Assembly: GCA_003550305.1 (NCBI GenBank) | Contig: QKYT01001259.1 | Span: 1 to 18,568, forward strand | Direction of reading: 5' to 3' | DNA: 18,568 nt | Source: Glomus cerebriforme | Taxonomy: Eukaryota > Glomeromycota > Glomeromycetes > Glomerales > Glomeraceae | Part shown: one piece after another, positions 8,787 through 18,568 of the stretch | Layout of the letters: the number at the start of each line of letters is the position of its first letter | Position numbering within the stretch: position 1 is the first letter of the stretch | The notes under the pieces: generated by a model | Databases searched by the model: none | Seen by the model: the letters and a program-made list of their open reading frames with translations, nothing else | What the model was told of the DNA's origin: nothing | Made by a program: the position numbers and the translations under genes

Positions 8787-11700
8787 TTAATCACGCCATT
8801 CAGCATCAATTGACATAACAATAAAAGAAAACTTATCAATTGCTTCATCAATCTATAAAATAAGTTAAATATAAATATATTAATATATTTGTTTACCTTC
8901 ACCTTTTTTTATTTTTAACTATTAATACAATTAATAACTTACTTTCTTTTGTGTAGGTTTTCCAGCTCCATGCCCAGCCTATAAAAAAAATAATAATAAT
9001 AATTAATGTTAATTTTAATTATTGTTTTAATAATTTACTATTTAATTCATACCTTTGTATCTATTCTAATAATCAAGGGATGAGGATTATTTTTTGCAGC
9101 ATATTGCAATTGAGATATATATTTATAAGAATGTAAAGGTACTCTATAAAAAATAAATATAAAAAATTAATAATTTAATAAATATTTCTTATAATATTAC
9201 ACATAAAAGAATATTTACACTCTGTCATCATGGTCCGAAGTTGTTAACAATACTGCTGGATAAGGTTTCTTAGTTTGAACATTATGAAGAGGTGAATATC
9301 TAAAATAATGAAAATTAAGTATAAAACTTGTACATAATAAATTTGCAAGTCATCAATAAACATACTTGTAAATATATTCAAAATCTTCTTTTTTATCAGG
9401 GTCACCATAATCACTTTTCCAAGCATGGCCAATAGTGAATTTATGAAATCTTAACATATCCATAACACCAACGTCAGCAACTGCTGCTCCGAAAAGTTCC
9501 GGCGCCTAAAAGTAAAAAAAAAACAATATAAGATCAATTATATAATATAATACATAATTCCATTTATAAAACATACCTGATTTATACATGCACCTACAAG
9601 AAGACCTCCGTTAGATCCGCCATTAATTGCTAATTTTCCTGAACGAGTAATATTATTATCTATCAACCATTTGGCAACGGCCTAAAAAATAAAATATTTA
9701 TAAAAAAATCTTCAAACAATATAACTTTGAGATAATCATACCTGAAAATCATCAAAAACATTTTGCTTATTGGCAAAGCGACCAGCTCTGTGCCATTCTT
9801 CTCCATATTCACCACCACCACGGAGATTAGAAACAACAACAACCCCATTAAAATGCTGAACAAAGCTTAACCAGCTTGTACTAAACATAGGTGAAATACA
9901 TACATTAAACCCTCCATACCCATATAAAAATGTGGGATTATTCCCATCAAAATTAATATCCTAATAACAAAAATATTAAAATAATTAATAAAAAACATAT
10001 AAAAAAAAAGAACTTCCCATCTATGATTAAAACTAACTTACTTTTGGTTTTATAATGAAAATAGGTATTTTTGTCTTATCTTTACTTTCAACAAAAACTT
10101 GTTTTGTTTCCATTTTGTCACTATTTAATCCATTGACTTTTGTTTTATTATATTCCGTTAAAAGATCTTTACTAAAATCGTAACGATAAATTATTCCAGG
10201 ATTCAAAAAGCTAACAAATTTAAAGAAAAACTCTTGATCCTCCCTACGACCCATGAAAGATTCTATACAGCCGATTTCAAGAGGTAATTCTTTAATAAAT
10301 TTTCCAGTAGAAAGCTCATGTATATACATTCTATCACAGACATCATGCATATATGTTAGAACAAGTTTAGTATCTGCTATTACATTTGCATCAGAAAGGA
10401 CATCTGATGGATGTTCCTTGATAACATCAACGAATCCCTATGATAATAAAAAAAAAGAATAAATAAATAAATTTTTTAAGGTTATTCATAAAAGGAAAAA
10501 CTAAATACCTGTTCAGAATTGGTCAAATCGTATTTAACAATTTTATAACGAGGTGCATTTGCATTTGTCTTGAAATAAAACGTCGAATCGTCATTTGCAA
10601 GACTAAATAAATATAAAAAGTTATTAATCTTTGAAAACTGCGTACATTAAAAATAAATGATCTTATTACTTACTAAAAATATTCAGCATCAAAATTATCA
10701 ACAATTTTGATAAAATCGTGATTCTCTAATAATTTGATTTAAATAATACATTAACTTCCAAAACACCGAATCATCAAATATTTATTACTTACCAATAATT
10801 TGATAATTAGTTTTTTTTAAGTCGATCAAGTAAATTTTGTTTACTGGTTCACAATCCTTTGTTACATCTATAATAACAAATTGTCCATCCATTGTGGTTA
10901 AACCTGTAAAAATATATTCTGGATTTTCGGGATCCTTGTATACAAGGATGTCCTCAGATTGAGAAGTTCCTAATCTATGATAATACAACTAATAATAATA
11001 AAGAATAATATGAATATAAAATAATAAGACAAGATACGTGTAAAACATTATAAATACCATAGAATCCTTGTTACTATCTGTCTCGGTTCCTTTATCGCCT
11101 GTTTTACGAGGTTCAGGAAATCTCTAAAAAATATATATAATCTTAAAATAAGATATTGATTTTATTTAAAGAAATAATAAAAATAATAAATTTTTACATT
11201 ATAAAAGAAACCCTTTTCATCTACTGTCCAAGAGAGAGAAGAAAACTTGACCCATTCAATGACATCGGGTAAAGGTTTCTTGCCTTCTTCATCATTGATA
11301 GTTTTTCTCACATAAACGGTAACCCAATCACTTCCTATGAAAATATATTATAAAAAGCTAGAATTTATTTTTTGTTATCAACAATCAATTTTTTCAAAAT
11401 TTTCGAATTCCTAAAAAATAAACTGACCAGATTTTGAGATACCATAAGAAAAATAATTCCCATCTTTAGAAAATGAATAAATATTCAAAGCAGCTGTACC
11501 ATCTGCTTCGAGAGTGTTCGGCTATTAAAGAAAAATAGATATTATTGCATTAGATTATTATTTTAATAGCTAATAAAGTCAAAAAAAATATTTGTCTTAC
11601 ATTAAAAAATTCTTCACGTGAAGCATCTAAAGATCCTTTCAATTGATACAAGACGCTATTTGAAATCCATAAAATTTAGCAATTAATTTCAAAGAAATCA

Positions 11701-12276
11701 TAATTATATTCATTAAAATTTTACTTTTGAGCTTGTAAACCGGAATTATGAAAATGGTAATAATTATCACCATATTTCCATGGGCAACCATATTTTTCAT
11801 AATCAAACATTTTGGTTAACCTAAAACATCAAATAGATAAAAAAAAACGTGAATACGTATCCCGAATTTGTTTTTTTAAATGTCAGAATGTGAATAAAGT
11901 TAAACTAACGATTTATGAAATTTTTCTTTGTAAGGATATGATTCCAAGTACTTAGAAGTCAAAGCATTCTGTGCATTAACGAAAGCCTTCATAAAATTAA
12001 TTCCAAAGAATTGAATAGAAAAGATAAAAATGAAAAGACCAGAATAAGTAATTAATCACAAAAAGTCTATTTTCTTTCAGAATATATTTAATAGAGTCGA
12101 AATTTATACTCTATCGTTATTAACAGTGTACATTTCGATACTATTCCATATTATCACACCTTTGTCTCTTCAGAGTCAGGATCTTCCAGCCACCTATAAG
12201 GGTCAGCAACTCTATAACCATGCAAGTGTTCAACAAGGTCTTCGTCACGTCTAACTTTAGGATAAGCCCAGGTCAT
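8787..12276 (-). CDS. PREP: Prolyl oligopeptidase (S9A serine peptidase), 18 exons, 705 aa
   Basis: Exons in transcript order: 12160-12276, 11910-11986, 11725-11820, 11601-11655, 11428-11521, 11198-11334, 11058-11123, 10793-10988, 10674-10725, 10509-10602, 10042-10437, 9742-9960, 9577-9681, 9366-9505, 9219-9299, 9053-9143, 8943-8978, 8787-8852. They total 2118 nt, all introns GT-AG, frame unbroken. The enzyme cuts short peptides after proline, usually in the cytosol. Seen: N-terminal YPKVRRDE and DPYRWLED; a middle part matching the seven-bladed propeller ([17 protein letters not shown]); then the hydrolase domain with [32 protein letters not shown] (nucleophile Ser556), [31 protein letters not shown] (Asp639) and AGHGAGKP (His675). 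Length is that of the family (about 710). I chose the start at MTWAYPKV because family members begin there; an in-frame ATG at 12366 would add 30 residues. Convergent with the CLC gene and divergent from squalene synthase. Confidence 0.96.
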
Positions 12277-13008
12277 TTTTCTTTTAGAGATTAGAAAAAA
12301 ATTTTTAAATTTACAAAAAGGAGGAGGAGAGATATTTATGATCGGCCTAAACCTGGGTAACACCATTCTACGGAGTTTTTTTCACTTTTTATTTCCGAAA
12401 TTAGTGAATTTAATTTAATAAATCAATTTTTAATCTGATTACCTATTCCAAATATGACAATGATTTGAATACCAGAATTTAATTTAACCAATATTTCTTA
12501 AAATTGTTCATTGTTCCTTAGTTTATTGATAAGTACGCAGAAATTTCGGAGGTTTGACCCGTTGACCCTGTAATGCCTGGGGTATTTATTATTTTATATT
12601 ATTTAGATAATAAAATAGAAATTGTTTTTAAGGGTACTGTTGCCTGCAATATACGGTAATTGAACCAAAATGCTGTTTATAATAAAGGCATGCCTTGCTA
12701 ATATTTTTTCTAACTCATTTCAGTTTGTAATTCATGAATGGAATTTGTGAATATAATTGGTCGATTTGTTAAAAAATACTTTTGTATTAAATTTTGGTTT
12801 TTGTAAGAATTTTTCAGTTTGTTTTTTTATGCAAACTAATCAACTAATCCGCTTAACATGCAATTACGCAAACAAGTTAAGGATCATCAAATATTTATTG
12901 ATATAATTGGTAAATCAATAAATTGGATTTGCATTTATTTTTATCCATAAATAGTTTATAAAAAAAAACGAAATTTTTTTTTTTTTAAAAAAAAAACTCC
13001 TTAGAATT
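12277..13008. promoter_or_regulatory. Shared upstream region of divergent PREP and squalene synthase genes
   Basis: 732 bp between two divergent start codons. On the minus side, 12277-12366 is open in frame with PREP and may be 5' UTR or an N-terminal extension. On the plus side, a T13-A10 tract lies just before the squalene synthase ATG. A small less AT-rich patch (about 12547-12585) reads like leftover unique sequence. I see no gene. Confidence 0.5.
12974..12996. promoter_or_regulatory. Poly(dT)-poly(dA) tract upstream of squalene synthase
   Basis: T13 followed directly by A10 ends 12 nt before the ATG at 13009; the central T10A10 is a perfect palindrome. Poly(dA:dT) tracts disfavour nucleosomes in fungal promoters. 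If transcribed it would lie in the 5' UTR and could fold. A promoter role is inference. Confidence 0.4.
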
Positions 13009-14860
13009 ATGGCAGCAAACCAATTTATAAAATCATTATTACACCCGACAGAAATTTCAGCATTAATACAATATAAATTTCTTAGATCAAATAATATATC
13101 AAAAGAAATCTCATCATGGAGTAAAAACAAAAAACGTTGTTATCATTTCTTGAAAATGACTTCAGGATCTTTTTCTTCAATTATAATGGAATTAGAACAA
13201 AAATATAGAGATTTGGTTTGTGTCAACTGTTTGAATTTATAATCTAAATTGATTTCAAAAAAAAAAATAAAAAAGTTGAAATCGATTTTAAAATTAATTC
13301 ACTTTTAATTATAGGTTTGTATGTTTTATCTTATATTAAGAGGTATGGATACTATTGAAGATGATATGACGATTCCTAAAGATAAAAAGATTCCATTACT
13401 AAGAACTTTTTATGAAAAAATTAGCCAGAAAGGTTGGATTTTTACAGAAAGTAGGTATTTTTAATATATATATATATATTTATTAGGAAACCTAAAAATA
13501 TATTAATAAATATCGTATATTTTTTTTGAAAAATAGACGGACCTAATGAAAAAGATCGGCAATTATTGGTGGAATTTGATGTTGTAATCGAAGAATTTCT
13601 CCTTTTTAATAAAGAGTAGATATAAAATCTTTCCTTGTTCTTATAAGAAAAAAAAAGAAAAAGATTTGAAATAATTAATTCTTTTTTTTAAAAAATAAAT
13701 AATAGATATCAAAATATTATTATTGATATTACAAAGAGGATGGGAGATGGAATGGCAGATTATATTGAAAAAACATCATACAGCAAATATAACATAATAA
13801 CAATTAAAGAATTTGAAGAGTATTGCTACTATGTCGCCGGATTAGTTGGAATTGGGATTAATGATTTATTTATTACTGCAGGTGCTAAAATCCCTCCTAC
13901 TTCAGAAAATTCTAAAATGTAAGTTTAAATATCATACGTTATTATTATTATTATTGATTCAAATAATTATTTATTCTGACCAATATTCTTTTAAAAGTAT
14001 AATCTCTATGGGAATATTTTTACAAAAAATAAACATTCTACGAGATTTTACGGAAGATTTAAATGAAAGTCGAAGATTTTGGCCAAAACAAATTTGGATA
14101 AAATATGTTGAAGAAATAGATGAATTGATTTTACCTAAAAATAAAATAAATTCAATTTATTGTCTTTCCGAAATGATATCAAATACTTTGTTACATGTAA
14201 TAGATTGCTTAAATTATTTATTTAAAGTAAAGGATGATGATATGTTAATTTTCGGATTTGCTGCTAAACCTTTAATTATAGCTTATGCTACTTTAGCATT
14301 ATCTTTTAAAAATTATGATGCTTTTGCTGTTGAAAATAAAATTAAAATTCGAAAAGGTGAAGCTGCGAAGGTAAGTTAAATTAATCCTTTTGAGATATTA
14401 AGTTTGCAGAAATTTTGTATTTAACCCCAAAAAACTTTATCCTTTTTAGTTGGCCCTTCAATGCACTGATATGTATGAAGTTGCAAGACTTTTTAAAGAA
14501 TATACTAAAGTTATCTTGGAAAAGAATAGCGATTCATCAGATCCAAATTTCATGCGAATTAATACTGCTTGCGTTCAGGTAAAATATCTAATTCTATAAA
14601 TTTAAAGCTACCCTATCATAAAAAATTCTAACATATCTTTAAATTAATTTGTATAGATTTTACGATGGTTTAAAACAAATATTCCAGATAATCCTATAAT
14701 CAAAGAGCAACATTCTTTTAATAACATCTCTATATTAAATTTGTTAAATCACATGAATGCTTCTTTATTAATTTTTTATGGTATTATTGGTATTATTTTA
14801 TGTTTTATTGCAATGTATAAATTAATGAATACGCTTGAAATAGAGACATTTATAAGTTAG
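13009..14860 (+). CDS. ERG9: Squalene synthase (farnesyl-diphosphate farnesyltransferase), 7 exons, 446 aa
   Basis: Exons: 13009-13215, 13315-13450, 13537-13615, 13706-13918, 13998-14370, 14450-14578, 14657-14860 (1341 nt, all GT-AG, frame intact). The enzyme joins two farnesyl diphosphates to presqualene diphosphate, then reduces this with NADPH to squalene, the first committed sterol step, on the ER membrane. Seen: YLILRGMDTIEDDMTI with the first Asp-rich motif (Asp81, Asp85); GPNEKDRQLLVEFDVV; GDGMADYI; YCYYVAGLVGIGI; MGIFLQKINILRDFTEDL with the second Asp-rich motif (Asp228, Asp232); RRFWPKQIW; KIRKGEAAKLAL; and a C-terminal hydrophobic anchor (about 416-435) followed by a short tail. Length agrees with yeast Erg9 (444). 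Small departures from the common consensus are QKIN for QKTN, and AAKPLIIAYATL in the helix usually written with a Pro-Gln. The ATG follows a T/A tract and is the first suitable one. Confidence 0.96.
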
Positions 14861-16969
14861 TTATATTTGATAAAATTATTTTCTTTAGAATGATACAAAT
14901 CCATTCATCATTGTATTATTAATTTGATAGATATAAAGTGGGTTTGAAAATACTAAATTTAATTGTTCCTGAAATCATAGAAGTGTTCATACAGTAATTA
15001 CAGTAATAAAAGTTTAAGAAAATAAATTTTAAATAAAAAAAAATCTATTGATATTATACAGTATTATCAATATTATTTAGAGCTACAGAACTACAAAGAG
15101 TTAAATGTTGCTTATTTGATTGTATAATACTTGACAAACGTAGTAGTGTCTCAAAAAATCATATTTCTGTTAATCTTAGGAAATTTTACTTCGATATCAG
15201 ATATAAGCGTGTGATTAACTGATTATGTTTTTGAGAGAGTGTTTTTTTTTTAAAAAAGCAAATATTTTATTTTTGATTAACTTATTTTATAATACAAATT
15301 TATGACATCTAATAAAGTTGATTCTGTTGAACTACGAAGCTGAGGACTGCTAACCGTAATAATAATTGTCGAAAGGCCTTTTTTACTGCTTTAACCCCAC
15401 TTGATAACCTCGAAAATCAATATCTAGAACTGTATTGAAAGGCATAATAATATACTTCCTGCTTAGTCTAAATTTTGAACTAAACAGATTTACTGTAGAC
15501 ATACAATTAAGATGTACGATCATTATTATAATTTTTAGGCAAAGCTTAATAATTAATACACAGCACACATATTCTTCATACATTCATTGTATTTTGGGAA
15601 CAATATCTTAAATGTCAACCATCACAAATTATTCTTGCATGAAGTCAACCCTATATATATTAAAAGTGGCAAATATATATATTATTTTACATTATTAGAG
15701 GTTGTAAACATTATTTAGGACAAAATATAATGTCTGGTGATATTTTCCTTCATTGCTAATCATTTAATTATAATGATACAGTATATAGAGAAAATGCTAA
15801 TTTTTATACAAGCCAAAGATAAATCACATTGTTCTTTCCATAATAATATAACTAGAATTTTTTAAATATTTTTGAGCTGAATATTAAAGTCAAATCATAT
15901 TTTAGATCATTATTTGAATCATAAAATTATTTTATCAATAATATTACAATCACTATTTTAATAATATATACATTTTATTTTTAATCTAATCAATTTATTT
16001 CTGTCAAAAAAAGTATTATACTTTTTCACTGGAAAATTTTTCTAATCTTAAATGGCATCATTCACCAAAGAATTTAACATCGTTAGGGCTTGTTTCATTT
16101 GTTAAGTGAGGCTCAGGGTCGTCATTATAGAAGATGGTAAATTTAAAACTATACAAGTTAATAATTATAGATTATGTCATAATATAGCTAAACAAAAATC
16201 TTCCCAGTAAGAAATCGTTTCTTTATCAAATTTTTTTTACTGCTGATTTTAAACCAGAATTTGAAGTTAAGAAAAATATTTTGTTGTAGGTTTAAATGGA
16301 GATAGAAATTATTTTTATAATGATGAGTATTAATTAATTTCTAGTATTCTTTTATCATTTTCTCCCAATTAATAAATTCTTGATATTATAATCTGATGTA
16401 ATGGACTGTTTTTTAATTTCTAATTTTGTTACATTCTCTTTCAAAATTTATAAACACCATTTTCATTCCTCCGAAATTTCTTGGTATGATATTCGATTTA
16501 TGTTTAAAATTTTAATTTTGTGGGTAGAATTGTTTTTTACCTTCTGATGCTTTGGATGAAGCAGAAATAATATATTATTGTTAATGTATAATAGTTAAAC
16601 CAAGGAATGAAAATATAGATTATATAAAGATATAGCATTATATTATTTATCATAAATAGTATACAATGATGATTTAAATATATCTTTTGATAATAAAATA
16701 TAAAATTATGGAATGATTTATTTTGTTATTTTTTTATATAAGAAATAAGTATATTATATCTGATATATATTTTGACAAAGATAATGTACTTATATATGTG
16801 TGTGCATTGGTGAATCTAGCTATTTAAACCATGCATTTTGATGTATCCAATACCGAATAATGCCTCTTTATTATATTTGTCAATTCTCCATCTGTATCTT
16901 TTAAAATTTACTTAAATAAAAAATATAATTAAATATTAATAATTCTGATCAAAGACTTTTTAAAAATAT
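14861..16969. other. Gene-poor AT-rich region downstream of squalene synthase
   Basis: The first 170 bp probably hold the squalene synthase 3' UTR. The rest is AT-rich with no coding frame I can support. Less AT-rich islands at about 15335-15500 and 16060-16135 (minus strand reads YNDDPEPHLTNETSPNDVKF over 25 codons) may be old gene or transposon fragments. An imperfect inverted repeat lies at 15146-15241. No tRNA or other RNA gene is recognisable. Confidence 0.5.
15004..15026 (+). terminator. Putative polyadenylation signals of squalene synthase
   Basis: Two AATAAA hexamers at 15004-15009 and 15021-15026, about 145-165 nt after the stop. Plausible spacing, but such hexamers are frequent here. 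Confidence 0.35.
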
Positions 16970-17690
16970 CTAATGTATAAGCAATATGTAACAATTTAAA
17001 AGACCTCTCTTGGGTCCAGACTTTGGGAGAGGTTTGGGCCTTGTGCTTCTTTGCCTTTTCTCCTTTTTTGTCATCCCTCAGTTTGGCTGAACTGGCCTTT
17101 TGAGATGTAGTTCAGATTTTCTTTGATCTGAACGAGCAGATGAATCTACTTTGCGTTTCTTTGGGTTCAGTGTCAACAGTTTCATTGCGGGAGTGAATTG
17201 ACTACAGGAAAGAGTGTTTTTAAGTAGACAGTGTGAGCGTTATAATATAGCTTTATAATGTCAGACTTAAAAGATTCTATAAGAAAGTCATATTTACATA
17301 CTTTAGGCGGGGCAGTTTTCATTTTTAAGACTTTCTCTGAAAACCAACGTGTATTGTACATGATGTTTCAGTCCCATTTCTCTACTAACGCCAACTTATC
17401 TTCCATGTTGAGATTGGAGAAGGAAGTTGCTACTTCCTTTGCAGCTGAGCTCAGCATGTAACTTATCAGCAACTTAGAGATTTCATTGGTGACTGCAGTG
17501 ATTTGTTCATTGCAGTTAGTGACAAGGCATTCTTTAACCATTTTCCAAAGGTTTTCAACCAGTTTTCCTTATTATGCTCATATATATGAACTTCTGCATT
17601 GTCAGGGCTAAACTGGTAGAATTTCTTCCAGATGGTGCATCCTTTATGTCAGCAAACTTCACCAACTTGACCTGGAGATGGGCAAGGAAG
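16970..17690 (-). pseudogene. Decayed, frameshifted coding relic, probably a transposon-type repeat ORF
   Basis: This block is visibly richer in G+C than its surroundings, and its minus strand carries protein-like text broken by stops and frame changes. In order: a piece from about 17639 reading GCTIWKKFYQFSPDNAEV; a frame change near 17570; a long stretch reading ENLWKMVKECLVTNCNEQ, then SSAAKEVATSFSNLNMEDKL and LALVEKWD; an in-frame TGA at 17368-17370 where a Trp codon is likely; continuation with NIMYNTRWFSEKVLKMK to a stop near 17190; then, in another frame, a basic tail with PKKRKV at 17147-17164 (a classical nuclear-localisation pattern), one more TGA and SGPKRGLL. Coherent text across three frames implies a gene inactivated by at least two frameshifts and two stops. 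I do not recognise the family. A DNA-binding or transposon-encoded protein is inference from the basic tail and the setting. A 67-codon frame on the plus strand here is its shadow. Confidence 0.5.
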
Positions 17691-18460
17691 TAATAATATT
17701 ACTTCAAATATTGATAACAATAGTAAATATCAGATTATTATATATGAGACATATTAATGGGTAAAGTATTGAATGGCAATAAAAGATATTTAAGAAAGAA
17801 GAGTAATGAATAATAATTGTAAGTAAAGGCAGCAAGAAATTAAAAATATGTTCCAAGCCATGTTTATATTCAATGATAATTAATCCAATAACAGGCATAT
17901 CCTTGAGATCAAACTTGAACTTATTTTCAGCTTCAATTTATAATACTGGCATTGACATTTTGATTTACTAAAATTCTTTAGTATAAATTTAGAAGGGACA
18001 ATAGTATCTTCTTCTTCATTTTCTATGCAAAAGCTGTTTTCTGTGTTTTGTTTCTCTATTTTTAAAAATATTATCATCCTTGATTAACATAATAATTTTT
18101 GCTAATGTAATATATTTATTTTAATAATTATTTTTGCAGATTCATATAAATGTGATTGTTAAATGATTTGAACCATCTAGATGTTTAGAATAATAGAATC
18201 ATTCTAAAATTCTACTAAATCTGCTGATTCTGTCTCATCATCATCACATTGCTCCGATTTTTGATTATTTGGATGAATTGAATTTTTTACATGAGTAAGA
18301 GCAAATATTTCTTGGGAAAAATGTTTATTATATTATATTATTTGTATTTATTTAAAAAGTTTGTATATCAAAGATGAATTTAAATTGTATATGAATTATA
18401 TTTGTGATTTATGTAATTAAAATGATTAATTAAAATTAATCTTAAAGACTTAACTAGTAA
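17691..18460 (-). other. AT-rich region with possible further relic pieces on the minus strand
   Basis: No intact gene. On the minus strand, 17880-18077 contains protein-like text (KIEKQNTENSFCIENEEED, later KFDLKDMPVIGLIIIEYKHG in another frame across about 17850-17925). About 18205-18340 reads FALTHVKNSIHPNN and an acidic run CDDDETESADLVEF before a stop. These have mixed composition and sit just upstream of the relic at 16970-17690 in its reading direction, so they may be the 5' part of the same dead element. Evidence is weak. Confidence 0.25.
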
Positions 18461-18473
18461 TTGTTTTACATGG

Positions 18474-18492
18474 TGGGTGACTTCGTCACCCA
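18474..18492. repeat. Perfect 8-bp-stem hairpin near the right edge
   Basis: TGGGTGAC, loop TTC, GTCACCCA. The palindrome is G+C-rich within very AT-rich DNA. It could be the end of a foldback or MITE-type repeat extending beyond the window, a protein-binding palindrome, or an RNA hairpin. No second copy occurs in this window. Confidence 0.5.
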
Positions 18493-18568
18493 ATCGTTTT
18501 CCTTATGGTATAAAAGAAATTTTATTATGAATTTAAATAGGTAGTCTGTTGTTTGATATTTGTTCTAA

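Noticed and set aside
13461..13480. AT dinucleotide run within a squalene synthase intron
   Set aside because: Ordinary short microsatellite with no sign of function.
15146..15241. Imperfect inverted repeat (gtgtctcaaaaaatc.. and ..tttttgagagagtg) as a second MITE
   Set aside because: Arms match only in two short blocks, there is no convincing target-site duplication, and similar partial pairing is expected by chance in A/T-rich DNA.
15320..15420. tRNA-Ser-like string around ggactgctaacc
   Set aside because: Only the anticodon-arm-like string fits; no matching D arm, T arm with TTC, or acceptor stem could be paired.
17258..17461. 67-codon plus-strand ORF beginning MSDLKDS
   Set aside because: It is antisense to the more protein-like minus-strand relic and has no motif of its own.
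1..18568. CRISPR array, prokaryotic operon or integrated virus
   Set aside because: No spaced direct repeats, no ribosome-binding-site pattern or tightly packed ORFs, and all four supported genes are spliceosomal-intron eukaryotic genes.

Overview
The window is nuclear DNA of an AT-rich, intron-dense fungus. A Gef1-type CLC transporter, an ERG9 squalene synthase, a fungal STB6-like protein, very short introns (mostly about 60-100 nt), and A/T-dominated non-coding DNA with homopolymer runs all point to an early-diverging Mucoromycota genome. An arbuscular mycorrhizal fungus of the Rhizophagus type is my best guess; this is inference from composition and gene content, without a database search.

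Layout. (1) About 14-1598, minus strand: the 5' part of an STB6-like gene, nine exons visible, running off the left edge. (2) 1753-5794, plus strand: a complete 23-exon CLC chloride/proton antiporter gene (808 aa). It is divergent from gene 1, with only 154 bp between the start codons. One of its 22 introns has no GT-AG solution and instead has the full signature of a U12-type AT-AC intron. (3) 5795-8786: about 3 kb of gene-poor DNA holding a 214-bp hAT-like MITE with 20-bp terminal inverted repeats and an 8-bp target-site duplication, plus one doubtful two-exon reading. (4) 8787-12276, minus strand: a complete 18-exon prolyl oligopeptidase (705 aa) with an intact Ser-Asp-His triad, convergent with the CLC gene. 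(5) 12277-13008: shared upstream region between two divergent genes. (6) 13009-14860, plus strand: a complete 7-exon squalene synthase (446 aa) with a C-terminal membrane anchor. (7) 14861-18568: gene-poor AT-rich DNA containing a GC-richer decayed coding relic on the minus strand (about 16970-17690), further relic-like pieces up to about 18340, and a perfect hairpin near the right edge.

The four genes are unrelated housekeeping functions (probable transcription co-regulator, endomembrane ion and pH homeostasis, peptide turnover, sterol synthesis). They do not form a pathway cluster. I rebuilt all exon-intron structures by hand from splice sites, reading phase and family motifs. The three complete models close without frameshift at lengths normal for their families. 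I do not see a new multi-gene system; the most interesting items are the AT-AC intron, the MITE and the decayed repeat-like ORF.
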